A program made the translations under genes and the position numbers. The notes below the pieces were generated by a model. That model had not been told where the DNA came from. It ran no database searches and was given only the letters and a program-made list of their open reading frames with translations. A stretch of 64,000 bases of DNA from Fundidesulfovibrio soli (GTDB lineage: Bacteria > Desulfobacterota > Desulfovibrionia > Desulfovibrionales > Desulfovibrionaceae): the NCBI RefSeq assembly GCF_022808695.1, contig NZ_JAKZKW010000010.1, forward strand, positions 60,480 through 124,479. The letters are read 5' to 3'. Shown piece after piece: positions 1-9,400 of the stretch (positions are counted from its first letter, which is position 1; every line of letters starts with the position of its first letter).

Positions 1-599
1 GGTCCGCGACTGGACGCGCCGCCGGGGTGCAGGCCCCCTACCGCGACATCGCCCCGAAGCTGGCCGAAGCCGTGGAGATCCTCACGGAGGCGGGTGTTGC
101 AGTGAACATCCGCTTCGCTCCGCTGTGCGCCTTCCCGGGGCTTGAGCGCCACGTGGTGGGCGTGCTGGGCCTGCCCTTCGACCCCAGCGAGTGGCGCAAC
201 CGGGCCTGCAACATCGAGCGCGAGCCCGCCTACTGCGCCAAGGCCATCGAGCTGCCAGCCGACGGCGTGCGCCCGGAGCACGCCGTCTCCCCCCTGGACG
301 AGGCGCTGCAGCACGGGGTGCGCGCCACGGGCCAGCGCGGCAAACGCTTCAAGCTCTTCGCCGGGCCGTGCGCGTCCTGCGCCGCCCGCCCAGCCTGCGA
401 CGGGTTGGACCCCGCCTACCTTGAGCGGTACGGCGACGCCGAACTGCGCCCCTTCGCCGAGGCGGCGCTCTCCGGGCCGCTGCTACGCGCGCGCCTGGAC
501 TACGCCCCGGCCTTCGCCGTGAAGCTGGCCCAGCAGGCGGACATGCGCGCCTTCGTCAGGGGGCTGGCCGCCCAGGTTCCGCCTCTTCCGGCGCGATGA
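1..599 (+). CDS. Radical SAM protein, C-terminal fragment (cut by window edge)
   Basis: The reading frame is open to the left edge, so the start and the CxxxCxxC iron-sulfur motif lie outside the window. The visible ~199 residues match, in order, the C-terminal part of the radical SAM protein at 2423-3619. Both have an (R)Y-(R/S)-(D/E) stretch, then an alpha-helix, 'RFAPLC'/'RYLPLC', 'LPFDPSEW'/'LPFDLHEW', and a terminal cysteine cluster ('CASCAARPACDG' here, 'CQACALKDICDG' there) followed by Y-x3-YG. The cysteine cluster probably binds an auxiliary Fe-S centre or zinc. A GTG at 27 is internal and should not be taken as the start. The 3' end overlaps the convergent glycosyltransferase gene by 44 bases. 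The substrate is unknown. Confidence 0.8.
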   Translation, partial: SATGRAAGVQAPYRDIAPKLAEAVEILTEAGVAVNIRFAPLCAFPGLERHVVGVLGLPFDPSEWRNRACNIEREPAYCAKAIELPADGVRPEHAVSPLDEALQHGVRATGQRGKRFKLFAGPCASCAARPACDGLDPAYLERYGDAELRPFAEAALSGPLLRARLDYAPAFAVKLAQQADMRAFVRGLAAQVPPLPAR

Positions 600-1659
600 T
601 CTCCAGCTTGTCGGGCCAGGGCGACCTGTCGCGCCGCCAGCGCGAAATCCTGAAACGCAGATAGCCCGCCCAGGCCTTCCAGGCCGGGCCGGGGAACAGG
701 TCCGGCCGTTTGCGCAGCACCTCGCCGAACGCCTTGAGCGTCGCCACCTTCCACACCAGCACCCGAAGCCCCGGCCCGCCCAGGATGGGCAGGAAGCGCG
801 CGCTGTTGGCCAGCACGTGCTCGATGATGGCCTTGCGGAACTCGGGGTGGGGCGGGTGCTTGCTCATGCAGCCCACGGAGTTGAGCGCGCCCAGCACCGG
901 GTTGGAGCCGAAGTTGTTCTCCCCATGGCGGCGGTAGCAGCCGTGGATGGACGGGATGAGCAGGGAGCAGCCGATGAGGTTGGCGAAATGGGCCACGTAG
1001 TAGTCCGCGCAGATGCGGAAGGTGCGGGGCTGATGCTCCAGGATCAGGCGCAGCACGTCGGCGCGGTACATCATGGAGCTGGCCGTGGCCCAGACCCAGA
1101 AGCCCCGCTGGAACGTGGTGCGCGAGACCAGGCGATAGAACCCCTTGGACTGGTGGTCCAGGTGCTCGGCGCTGAGCACGCGCCCGGCCCCGTCGATCTG
1201 GTACTGGTTGGAGCTGGTGAAGGCCACGGGCCTGCGCCCCAGGTGGGCGCGCACGTGGGCCTCCAGGAAATCCTCCAGGAGCACGTCGTCCGCGTCCAGC
1301 AGCACCACCAGGGCTCCCGTGGCCAGGGCCAGGCCGTCCTTGAAGGCCTCCATCTGCCCGCCGTTCTCGGTGCGGCGCACCATCCGGAAACGGCCGCGAG
1401 ATTCCTCCGATGCCGCGAAGGCCTCGATGATCTCCGCCGAGCCGTCCGTGGAGCGGTCGTCCACCACCACGCACTCCCACTCGGGGTAGGTCTGGCGGGC
1501 CACGGAGCGCAGGCACTCCAGCACGTAGGGCGCGTAGTTGTAGCTGGTCACCAGCACGGTGACCTTGGGCGGGGCGATCCCGGCGTTGGTGAGGCGGGCG
1601 TCCTCCAAGGCGGGGGGCAGGGCGGGGATCTGGGCGAAGGGCGTCGTGCCGGCGGTCAT
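556..1659 (-). CDS. Family 2 glycosyltransferase (GT-A fold)
   Basis: The 367-residue protein has a GT2 fold. It carries 'VTVLVTSYNYAPYV' near residue 33, 'VVVDDRSTDGS' for nucleotide binding, and the metal-binding 'LLDADD' motif near residue 120. No membrane segment is evident, so it is probably a cytoplasmic enzyme that adds a sugar from a nucleotide donor. The ATG at 1659 overlaps the stop of the methyltransferase gene (ATGA), which gives translational coupling. A longer frame continues upstream but only as a shadow of that gene. It is the last gene of a four-gene leftward unit (4470 to 556). Sugar and acceptor cannot be told from sequence. Confidence 0.85.
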   Translation of the reverse strand: MTAGTTPFAQIPALPPALEDARLTNAGIAPPKVTVLVTSYNYAPYVLECLRSVARQTYPEWECVVVDDRSTDGSAEIIEAFAASEESRGRFRMVRRTENGGQMEAFKDGLALATGALVVLLDADDVLLEDFLEAHVRAHLGRRPVAFTSSNQYQIDGAGRVLSAEHLDHQSKGFYRLVSRTTFQRGFWVWATASSMMYRADVLRLILEHQPRTFRICADYYVAHFANLIGCSLLIPSIHGCYRRHGENNFGSNPVLGALNSVGCMSKHPPHPEFRKAIIEHVLANSARFLPILGGPGLRVLVWKVATLKAFGEVLRKRPDLFPGPAWKAWAGYLRFRISRWRRDRSPWPDKLEIIAPEEAEPGRPAP

Positions 1660-2435
1660 GGCGCATCCTTGAAGGCCAGCGCCAGGGCGGACCCGATGGC
1701 CCGGCCCGAGGCGTCGGCGAAGACGTTGGCTTCGGTCTCCACTCCCGTGAACAGCTTGCGCAGGGCATGCCCCAGGGATGCCTCGCTGAAGAAGTGCAGG
1801 TGGTCGCGGTTGTCGTGGTCCGGCTCGTTCAGGGGCACCTCCAGGAAGACCGCGCCGCCCGGGCGCAGCAGCTCCCGCTGGCAGTCCAGCGCCGCGAAGG
1901 GGTCGCGCAGGTGCTCCAGGGTGTGGAAGGAGATCACCGCGTCGAAGTTCGCGGGCGCGAAGCCGCACTCCTCGGGCGAACCCGGCCGGATGTCCAGCCC
2001 GAAGAGGCGCGCGCCCAGGGCGGCCACCTCTGCGTTGACGTCGCAGCCGGACACGTTGTGCCCAAGTCGGGCCAGGCCCTGGAGCACGCGGCCCTCCAGG
2101 CAGCCCACCTCCAGGATGCGCAGCGGCCCCGGCCCCAGGCGGGGCAGCAGCAGGCGCTCAAGCTGGCCTAGGCGGTGGGCGGTCCAGCCCTGCCAGGCCG
2201 CGTCGTCCTCTATGGAGGCGATGCCCTGGTGGGCGCAGTTCTTCCGGAAATACTCCATGCCCTGGTAGAAGGAGCGGACCTCGGCCTCGCTCCAGGGGTT
2301 GAGCACGAAATGGTGCCCGCAGGCCGCGCATCCGGCCACAACCCGGCCGTGCCGGTTGGGCGGGGCGGCTGTTGCCTCAGCAGCGCAGACCGGGCAGGGG
2401 TGGCCCGGCTGGATGTGCCCGGCTAGAGCGCCCAT
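1656..2435 (-). CDS. Class I SAM-dependent methyltransferase with N-terminal zinc-ribbon-like motif
   Basis: The 259-residue protein opens with paired cysteines ('CPVCAAE' then 'CAACGHH'), a zinc-ribbon-like layout common in sugar methyltransferases of surface-glycan loci. The SAM-binding motif I 'ILEVGCLEGRVL' lies near residues 102-113, and 'DAVISFHTLEHLRDP' is a typical motif IV/post-motif region. Its start overlaps the stop of the upstream radical SAM gene by 13 bases, and its stop overlaps the next start (ATGA). It probably methylates a nucleotide-sugar or glycan intermediate; the target is not known. Confidence 0.85.
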   Translation of the reverse strand: MGALAGHIQPGHPCPVCAAEATAAPPNRHGRVVAGCAACGHHFVLNPWSEAEVRSFYQGMEYFRKNCAHQGIASIEDDAAWQGWTAHRLGQLERLLLPRLGPGPLRILEVGCLEGRVLQGLARLGHNVSGCDVNAEVAALGARLFGLDIRPGSPEECGFAPANFDAVISFHTLEHLRDPFAALDCQRELLRPGGAVFLEVPLNEPDHDNRDHLHFFSEASLGHALRKLFTGVETEANVFADASGRAIGSALALAFKDAP

Positions 2436-3619
2436 GACGCGTCCTCATCCTCCACGATCTTCACCTGCTCGCGGATGAAGCGGCGGGGGTCGCCCGCCGG
2501 GCCGGAGAAGTCCGTCAGCTCCTGGGCGTGGGCCTCGCCCGCCCCATACAAGCCGGAGTAGTCCCCGTGGAAGCCGTCGCAGATGTCCTTCAGGGCGCAG
2601 GCTTGGCAGGCCGGTGCGAATGAGTAGCCGCAGTGCTCCCTGGCGCGGATGAGCGCGCTGTGGCGGTATTCGTCCTCCACGCTCACGGAGGGATCGGCCA
2701 GGTATCCCTCGTGGCCGAACAGCTTCGAGCGGTGGTTGGCCTCCCGCAGGGTGATGGGCGGCTCCAGATCACCGTCCTTGCGGCGCTGCGGGTTGCGCCC
2801 CGACCAGGACCAGGATGCGTAGTCCCACTCGTGCAGGTCGAAGGGCAGCTGCTGGAAGTTGTAGAAGTTCTTGCGGTGGCGGGGCTTGGCCGCGCACAGG
2901 GGCAGGTAGCGCACGTTGGCCTCCAGCCCGTTTTCCTCGAGGAAGTCCAGGGCGTCGGCCAGCGGCCCGGCCACCTCGGAGTAGCGGGGCACGTCCTGCC
3001 CGGTTCGTCCACCCTGCTGGTCCTCGAAGGGGTTGAAGGCAATGAAGTTCATCACTCTGGCCCCGCGTTCCACGGCCAGGCGGGCGATGGCCGCCAGGTC
3101 CGGCAGCACAGAGGCCGCCAGCACGCAGTTGAGCCGGAAGGGGATGGCCTCGGCGGCCAGGTTGTCCAGGGCCTTCATCTGCCGGGCGTGCGCCCCGGCC
3201 AGGCCCACGGCCTCGTCGTAGGCCGCGCCCAGCCCGTGCACGGAGACCAGCAGGTCGCGCAGGCCCGCCTCCTTGAGGCGGCGGCAGCGCTGCGGGTCGT
3301 CCATGGCCACGGCGTTGGTGATGAGCGTGGGCAGCAGGCCGATCTCCCGGCAGTGGGCCACCAGGGCCTCGATCCGCGGGTAGATGGTGGGCTCGCCCCC
3401 CTGGATGTCCACAGCGGTGTTGCCGTAGTGGCCACGCAGGGTGGAGCAGATGGCGCGGGCCTTCTCCAGACTCATGAAGGGGTGGTCGGGGTGCTCCCTC
3501 GTGGCCACGCGCGTCTGAAAATAGCAGAACCGGCAGCGCAGGTTGCAGGTCTGGCCCAGCCAGACGACGCCCCTGCGGGTGCGCACGCGCCGCGTGGTTG
3601 TCGAAAAACCGGTGCTCAT
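2423..3619 (-). CDS. Radical SAM protein with C-terminal cysteine cluster
   Basis: The 398-residue protein has the radical SAM cluster motif C25-x3-C29-x2-C32 ('CNLRCRFC') and the SAM-binding 'QGGEPT' element. A C-terminal 'CQACALKDICDG' cluster probably holds an auxiliary Fe-S site. The ATG at 3619 sits in an ATGA overlap with the upstream radical SAM gene. The frame is open further upstream, but only as a shadow of that gene. The C-terminal half is clearly paralogous to the truncated protein at the left edge of the window. Radical SAM enzymes of glycan loci carry out epimerisation, dehydration or methylation; which one applies here cannot be read from the sequence. Confidence 0.88.
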   Translation of the reverse strand: MSTGFSTTTRRVRTRRGVVWLGQTCNLRCRFCYFQTRVATREHPDHPFMSLEKARAICSTLRGHYGNTAVDIQGGEPTIYPRIEALVAHCREIGLLPTLITNAVAMDDPQRCRRLKEAGLRDLLVSVHGLGAAYDEAVGLAGAHARQMKALDNLAAEAIPFRLNCVLAASVLPDLAAIARLAVERGARVMNFIAFNPFEDQQGGRTGQDVPRYSEVAGPLADALDFLEENGLEANVRYLPLCAAKPRHRKNFYNFQQLPFDLHEWDYASWSWSGRNPQRRKDGDLEPPITLREANHRSKLFGHEGYLADPSVSVEDEYRHSALIRAREHCGYSFAPACQACALKDICDGFHGDYSGLYGAGEAHAQELTDFSGPAGDPRRFIREQVKIVEDEDASWAL

Positions 3620-4470
3620 TCGGTGGCGTCCAGGCGCTTGGCGATGCGTTCGCGGTACTGGGCCTCGCCCTCCACCTCGGACATGTACCAGTTGTGGTGC
3701 GGGTTCCAGTCCTCGGCCTGTTCGCCCCGGTACAGGGCCACGCGGCCCTTGCGCACCTTGGGGGAGGCCATGCGCTCGAGCTCGGCCAGGTTGCCCCGGC
3801 TCACGTCGTCCACCTGCTCGGTGCTGGCCCGGCGGGGCAGGGGCACGGCGCAGCCGCAGCGCGGGCACCAGCGCTCCTTCTGGTCGCCGAACTGGTGGGG
3901 TTCGCGCAGCCACCAGCCGGGCTCCACGGGCCAGCCGCCCGGGCCGTCGAAGAGCATGTCGAAGGCGGCGGCAACCTCGCAGAAGAAGGCCCCCTTGGGC
4001 GTGATGGAGGCCGACCAGCACTTCTGCACCCAGCACTCGTCGATGAGGCTCCACATGCGCGCCGGGTCGGGCACGGCCTCGCTTGCGGCCACCAGCACGG
4101 GCTGATGCATGATTTTGTCCACGGTGTGGTCGTTCAGGTACAGATTGCCGAACACCTCCCGGATGAGCGCGCCGTGGCGGGTGCCCTCCGGCACGGTGGA
4201 CCACAGGCCCCGGCGCTTGGGGTCCTCGATGCGCTCCTGGAGGTAACGGGCCATGCGTGGGAACTCGGGGTGCAGCAGGGGCTCGCCGCCGATCATGCCC
4301 ACCATGCCGGGGAAGTCCGCCAGGGAGTCCACGGCGCGCGTGAACATGTCGAACTCCATGAAAAAAGGCTTGCGGTGGTGGCCTATGAGCCTCGTGCAGT
4401 TGGAGCAACTGTTCACGCAGGCGTTGGTGATGTCGATCTGGATGATCATCATGTCGCGGATGGCAATCAT
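3616..4470 (-). CDS. Radical SAM protein, first gene of leftward unit
   Basis: The 284-residue protein starts at the ATG whose product begins 'MIAIRDMMIIQIDITNAC'. An upstream extension in the same frame is rejected because it runs into the divergent promoter gap. The cluster motif is C18-x3-C22-x2-C25 ('CVNSCSNC') and 'MIGGEPLLHPEF' is the SAM-binding GGE motif. Further cysteines include 'CPRCGC' near residue 205, possibly a second metal site. It is coupled by ATGA overlap to a second radical SAM gene, so the two probably act in sequence or as partners. Its substrate is unknown. Confidence 0.85.
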   Translation of the reverse strand: MIAIRDMMIIQIDITNACVNSCSNCTRLIGHHRKPFFMEFDMFTRAVDSLADFPGMVGMIGGEPLLHPEFPRMARYLQERIEDPKRRGLWSTVPEGTRHGALIREVFGNLYLNDHTVDKIMHQPVLVAASEAVPDPARMWSLIDECWVQKCWSASITPKGAFFCEVAAAFDMLFDGPGGWPVEPGWWLREPHQFGDQKERWCPRCGCAVPLPRRASTEQVDDVSRGNLAELERMASPKVRKGRVALYRGEQAEDWNPHHNWYMSEVEGEAQYRERIAKRLDATE

Positions 4471-4603
4471 GCGAGAGGCTCTCTGGTGGCGGTGTGCGCG
4501 GCCTGCCGGGGCGGCAGAATAGTCCCTGTCCGGGGGCAAGCATCATGCATGCCACGGGCGGTCCCCGTTGCACGGTCAAGATGGCTAGGGTACTCCTTCG
4601 TCA
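4471..4603. promoter_or_regulatory. Divergent intergenic region between leftward and rightward glycan units
   Basis: This 133-base gap separates two oppositely directed gene sets and must carry promoters for both unless they are read from further away. I see no convincing -35/-10 pair and no strong ribosome binding site for the rightward gene. Hexamers TTGCAC (4568-4573) and TACTCC (4591-4596) lie 17 bases apart, but so close to the ATG at 4604 that the mRNA would be leaderless. Confidence 0.4.
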
Positions 4604-6346
4604 ATGATATCGCAATCGGACACCCGCCGGGAGGGCGAAAAGCCCGCCACGCTGCTGCTGGTCAACCCCATGGGGCGCGGCCACGGCGCGGCCTACGCCA
4701 GCAGCTTCACGCGCTGGGCGATTTCACGCGGCTTCCGGGTTGTCCACGCCGGGGCGGACCTGCGCGCCACCGCTTTCGGCCGGGCCTGCGCGGCGGGCGG
4801 GCGCGTGGAATTCGTGGCGGACGGCGGCATCGACTGCTCCCTGGAGGGCGTGCGTGCCCTGCGGGAACGCACCGGCGCGGCGCTCACCGTGCATCTGGGC
4901 GCGGACGAATGGCTTTTCACCTGTGACGACATGTTCGCCCCGGGCGCGGCTCCGCTTGCGAACACCATCGCCGTGGCCACCTTCGCCGGGCGCGAGGCCC
5001 ACACCGGGCAGCGCGAGCCCTACGGGCTGCGCCTGGACGCGGTGCTGGAGAGAGGGCTTGTCTCCGGCGTATTCACCCTGGACGAGTACCACGCGCACGC
5101 ACAAATCAGGCGCGGGGTGCGCTTCCTGCCCGATCCGTGCCGCGAGCTGATGGGATCGGGGGAGCCCTCCGGCCACGAGGCGGCGCGCCTGCGCGCCTTC
5201 CTGGACGCCGCGCCCGGGCCGGTGCTGCCGGTGCTCGGCAAGCGCGACGCCCGCAAGAACAGCCTTTGGATTTTCAAGGCCGTGGCCGACTCCGGGCACA
5301 TGCGCTGCGTGGTCCTGGGCGAGGCCGTGCGCTCCGAGACCGCGGGCGAGGAGGACGAGCTGCTGGCCTGGCTGGCGGCCAGGGGACGGGCCTTGGTCCA
5401 CGAGGGCTACCTTCCGGGGGACAGGCTCTTCCTGAGCGTGCTGGCGCACAGGGCCGTGCCCTTTGCGGCGCTGCCCTACCGGCGGCATTACGGCTCCTCG
5501 GGCATCCAACTGCTGGCCCATCGCTGCGGCAAGCCAGCGCTGGTGGCGGGCCAGGGGCTCATGGCCCGGCGCGTTGAGGGCAACGCCCTGGGCCTGGCCC
5601 ACCACCCCGGGGACGAGGCCCACTTCCGCGAGCAACTGGGCCGCATGTTCCAGCGTGATGCGGGGGCCGATAGGGCCGCTGCCCGGGCCTTCTCGCGATA
5701 TTTCCGCACCCGGGCCGTGTTCGCCGCCATGGACGCCATGCTGCCCGGCCGCCCGCTGCCGCAGCTGCCGCCCTGGGCCTCGGGGCCGCTCCAGCCCGGC
5801 CCGTCGCTCGATGAGCTGGGCCGCAGCCCCCACACGGCCACGGAGTTCAACTTCCTTTGTGGGCTGCGCTTCGATCTGGCCGGGGTGCTGCAACGCCTGG
5901 GCCGCCCAGATGAGGCCCGCGCGGAGATGGACGCCGTGCTTGCCATGGCCTCGGCCGGTGAGGGCGGGATTCCCGTGGGGCTGGACGCCTCGGCCCTGGA
6001 ATCCCTTGGCTCCGCCCTGGCCGCCATGGCCCGGCCGGACGAGGCCGAGCGGGCCTTTGCCCGGGCCGTAGGCCTGGCCCCGCGAAATCTGGATTTGCGC
6101 CTGTTCCTGAGCGACTCCCTGCGCTACGCGGGCCGCAGCGGGGAGGCCCTGGCCGCGCTGGCCGAGCTGGAAGCCCTGGCCCCGGCCCACCCCGGCCTGC
6201 GCCACAAGCAGGGCCAGGCCCTGGCCTGCCTGGGCCGCACGGACGAGGCCCTGGCCCGCTTCGCCCAGGAGCCCGAAGGGTCGCGCTGGAAGCGGCCCGC
6301 GCAGGAGTGGGAAGCCAAGCTGCGGCGCGGGGATCAGGCCCGGTAA
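4604..6346 (+). CDS. GT-B-like glycosyltransferase with C-terminal TPR repeats
   Basis: The 580-residue protein begins with a GT-B-like N-terminal Rossmann region ('LLLVNPMGRGHG'). A donor-side half follows ('VLPVLGKRDARKNS', 'ALPYRRHYGSSGIQLLAHRCGKP'), typical of group 1 glycosyltransferases although the usual E-x7-E signature is not clear. From about residue 415 there are TPR-like units ('VLQRLGRPDEARAEMDAV', 'ALAAMARPDEAERAFARAV', 'ALACLGRTDEALARF'). TPR segments in such enzymes usually bind protein partners or acceptors. It is the first gene of the rightward set. The ATG at 4604 has no clear Shine-Dalgarno sequence. The activity is inferred from fold only. Confidence 0.6.
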   Translation: MISQSDTRREGEKPATLLLVNPMGRGHGAAYASSFTRWAISRGFRVVHAGADLRATAFGRACAAGGRVEFVADGGIDCSLEGVRALRERTGAALTVHLGADEWLFTCDDMFAPGAAPLANTIAVATFAGREAHTGQREPYGLRLDAVLERGLVSGVFTLDEYHAHAQIRRGVRFLPDPCRELMGSGEPSGHEAARLRAFLDAAPGPVLPVLGKRDARKNSLWIFKAVADSGHMRCVVLGEAVRSETAGEEDELLAWLAARGRALVHEGYLPGDRLFLSVLAHRAVPFAALPYRRHYGSSGIQLLAHRCGKPALVAGQGLMARRVEGNALGLAHHPGDEAHFREQLGRMFQRDAGADRAAARAFSRYFRTRAVFAAMDAMLPGRPLPQLPPWASGPLQPGPSLDELGRSPHTATEFNFLCGLRFDLAGVLQRLGRPDEARAEMDAVLAMASAGEGGIPVGLDASALESLGSALAAMARPDEAERAFARAVGLAPRNLDLRLFLSDSLRYAGRSGEALAALAELEALAPAHPGLRHKQGQALACLGRTDEALARFAQEPEGSRWKRPAQEWEAKLRRGDQAR

Positions 6347-6409
6347 TTGCTGCGGCCGCCATCCGGGTCCAGACGGCAAAAACTGCCGCGCCCGAGCACG
6401 AGGAACGCC

Positions 6410-9400
6410 GTGAAGACAGCCATTTTCACCATCTGCTGCGCCAACTACCTGCCCCGGGCCGCCGTGCTGCTGGAGTCCGTGGCGGCCAACGGGGCGGCCA
6501 ACGGCGCGACGCAGGGGCTGCACCTCGTGCTGGCCGAGGATCCGGCCTCCATCCCTGCCCTGGGGGCGGATTTCGCCCCACCCGCCGGTGCCCGGCTGAT
6601 GAGCGTCGACGAGTTGGGCCTGCCGGACGCGCGCGGCATGGCCTTCCAGTACAACGTCACGGAGTTCAACACCGCGCTCAAGCCCTGGGCCATGCTGCGC
6701 CTGCTGGACATGGGCTACGACGCGGTCATGTACCTTGACCCGGACATCCGCTTCTATTCGAGCCTCGCGCCCCTGCTCGCCCCCTTGGAGCGCGCCGAGC
6801 TGCTGCTCACCCCGCACATCGCCAAGCCCTGCGACTGCGACGGCGTGTTCCCCACCGTGCGCGACTGCCTGCACGCGGGCCAGTTCAACCTGGGCTTCAT
6901 GGCCCTTCGCCGCTCAGGCCAGACGCTGGACTTCCTGCGCTGGTGGAGCGGGCGGCTGCGCGAGCACTGCCTGCAGGAGCCGGGCTACGCCTACTTCGTG
7001 GACCAGCTCTGGGCCAGCCAGGCTCCGTCCTTCGTGGACAAGGTGGAGGTGCTGCGCGGCCCGGGCCTCAACGTGGCCTACTGGAACCTGTTCCAGCGGG
7101 AGCTGGCCCGCCGGGGCGACGGCTGGGCGGCGGGCGGGGAGCCCCTGACCTTCTTCCACTTCAGCGGCTTCGACCCGGCCCGGCCGCAGCGGCTCTCGCG
7201 CTACAGCGCCAAGGGCAGCCCGGTGGTGCCGGGCGCCCCGCTTGCGGAGCTGCTGGAAGGCTACGCCCTGGCCTTGGCCGAGGCCGGGGAGCGCTACCCC
7301 TTCGCGGGCCAGCCCTACAGCTTCGGCACGTACAAGGACGGCGAGCCCGTCACCCAGGAGGACCGGCGGCGTTACCTGGCCCTGCCGAGGTCCGCGCGGG
7401 AAAGGGCGGGCGACCCCTTCGAGGGCCGCTGGCGCTGGCCCGAGGCCCCTGTGGCCACGGGCCGCCCATCACTCGTCCTTACGCCCAGCCCCAGCTCTGG
7501 CCTCTGCCTGGAAACGGGCGCGCCCCCCGTGCGGCTGGCCTTCCTGCTCATGGGCGGGGAGGGCTGGTTCGCGGGGCTGGTGCACATCCGCAACCTCGTC
7601 CGGGCCCTGAAGCTGGCCGAGCCGGAAGCTCAGGCCCACATCCTGGCCCTGCCCGGACCCGGCCCCCTGGAGCGGGCCCGGCTGGAGGCCTACCTGGACG
7701 CCCCTTTGGTCCCCTGCGCCTCCCCGGGGGAGGTGCGCGCGGCCCTGGCCCGGGGCGGCTACGACACCCTCTTCGCGCCGGAGCGGCCCTTCCTGCACGG
7801 GGAGCTGCCCGTGCCCTGGCTGGCCTTCCTGCATGACTTCCAGCATTTCCGCCTGCCGGAGCACTTCCCGGCCCAGGAGGCCGCCGCACGGCGGGCCTCC
7901 TTTGAGCGGGCGGCCCTGCTGGCCGACGGGCTGGCCGTCAGCGGCCGCGACGCCCTGGCCGACTGCGCCGCCTTCCTGCCCGGGGAGGCGTTCAAGGCCC
8001 ATGTGCTGCCCCCCGCGCCCTGGCCCGGCCCCGAGGTGCAGGCCCTGGAGGAGGCCCCCTGGCGAACGGCCCTGCGCCTGGGCCTGCCCCGGCGCTATCT
8101 GCTGCTGCCTAACCAGATGTGGAGCCACAAGAACCACCTCACTGCCTTGGAGGCCCTGGCCCGCTGCCCCGAGCAGGACATGGCCCTGGTGCTCACCGGC
8201 GCCCCGCTGGACGGCCGCGCTCCCGGTCACGCCCGACTCCTGCGGGAGCGCATGGCCCCCCTGGAGCGGGAAGGGCGGGTCTTCGCCGCGGGGCTTCTGC
8301 CCCCTGAAGACGCCCTGCAGCTCATGCGCGGGGCCAGGGCGGTGGTCCTGCCCTCCCTGTTCGAGGGCTACGGCCTTGCCGTGGCCGAGGCCCAGGGCCT
8401 GGGCAAGCCCCTGTTGCTCTCGAACATCGCGGCCCACCGCGAGCACGGCGCGCCCTCGGCCCGATATTTCGAGCCCACGGACGCCCAGGCCCTCTCCGAG
8501 CTCATGCGCGAAGCCTGGGCCGGGCCTTGCCCAAACTTTGACCCCGGGTCTGCCGGGGCTGGCCCGGACCACGACCTGGCCCGAGAGCGCGAGGCGTTGG
8601 CCCAGGCCCGTGAGCGCGCCATGGGGGCAGGTGAGGCCCTGCTGCGGGCCGTGGCGGCCTGCAAGTCGGCCTCGGCCGCGCGCGTCAGACCGTCGGTCAG
8701 TGATCTGGCCGCCAGGGGCCTGCACACGGACGCCGCCGTGGCCCTGGCCCGTGCCGGAGCTGGGGCCGGAGCTGGGGCCGGAGCTGGGGCCGGAGCTGGA
8801 GGCGACAAAGCGTTGGCCCAGGCCCGTCTTGCCGGGCTGGCCGCGAGTGTTCGCCACTCCTTCCTCATGGGCGAGGAGGAGGCCGGGCGCATCCTGGGCC
8901 GCGCCCTCATCAAGCAGGGGCCGGACGGCGACGCCGAGCGCTTCTATTGGGCCGGGCTGGAGGCCCTGCGCCAGAGCGAGCCCATCGGGAGTGAGATACT
9001 GGAGCGCGTCCGCGCCGGAGGGCAGGGCGTGGGCGCGGGCCTGCGGGCTTGGGCCTGCTTCAAGCTGGGCGAGACTTTACTAGGCCGTGACGAGGCAGCC
9101 GCCAGGGGGCTCTTCCGGGAGGCCCTGGCCCATGACCCCGGGCTGGCCAAGGCCCGGCTGGCCCTCTTGCCGCACGGCCATTTGCCTTTGCTGGCTGTGA
9201 ACCTGCCCGGCCCCGGCCCGGAGTGGGTCCGCGCCGATTTCGACCTCCTGGACGAGCCCCTCTGGGCCTACTATCTGGGGCCTTCCGGCAAGGCCGGGGG
9301 GCTGCTGCTGGCCCTGCCTGAGGGGCTGCCCCCGCACAAGGCCCGCGAGCTGGCCGTCTTGTTGGCAACCTGGCTGGCTCCAGGAGCATCTGCCCGGCTG

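Noticed and set aside
4568..4596. Sigma-70 promoter for the rightward glycan unit
   Set aside because: The -10 hexamer is poor and too near the start codon for a leader.
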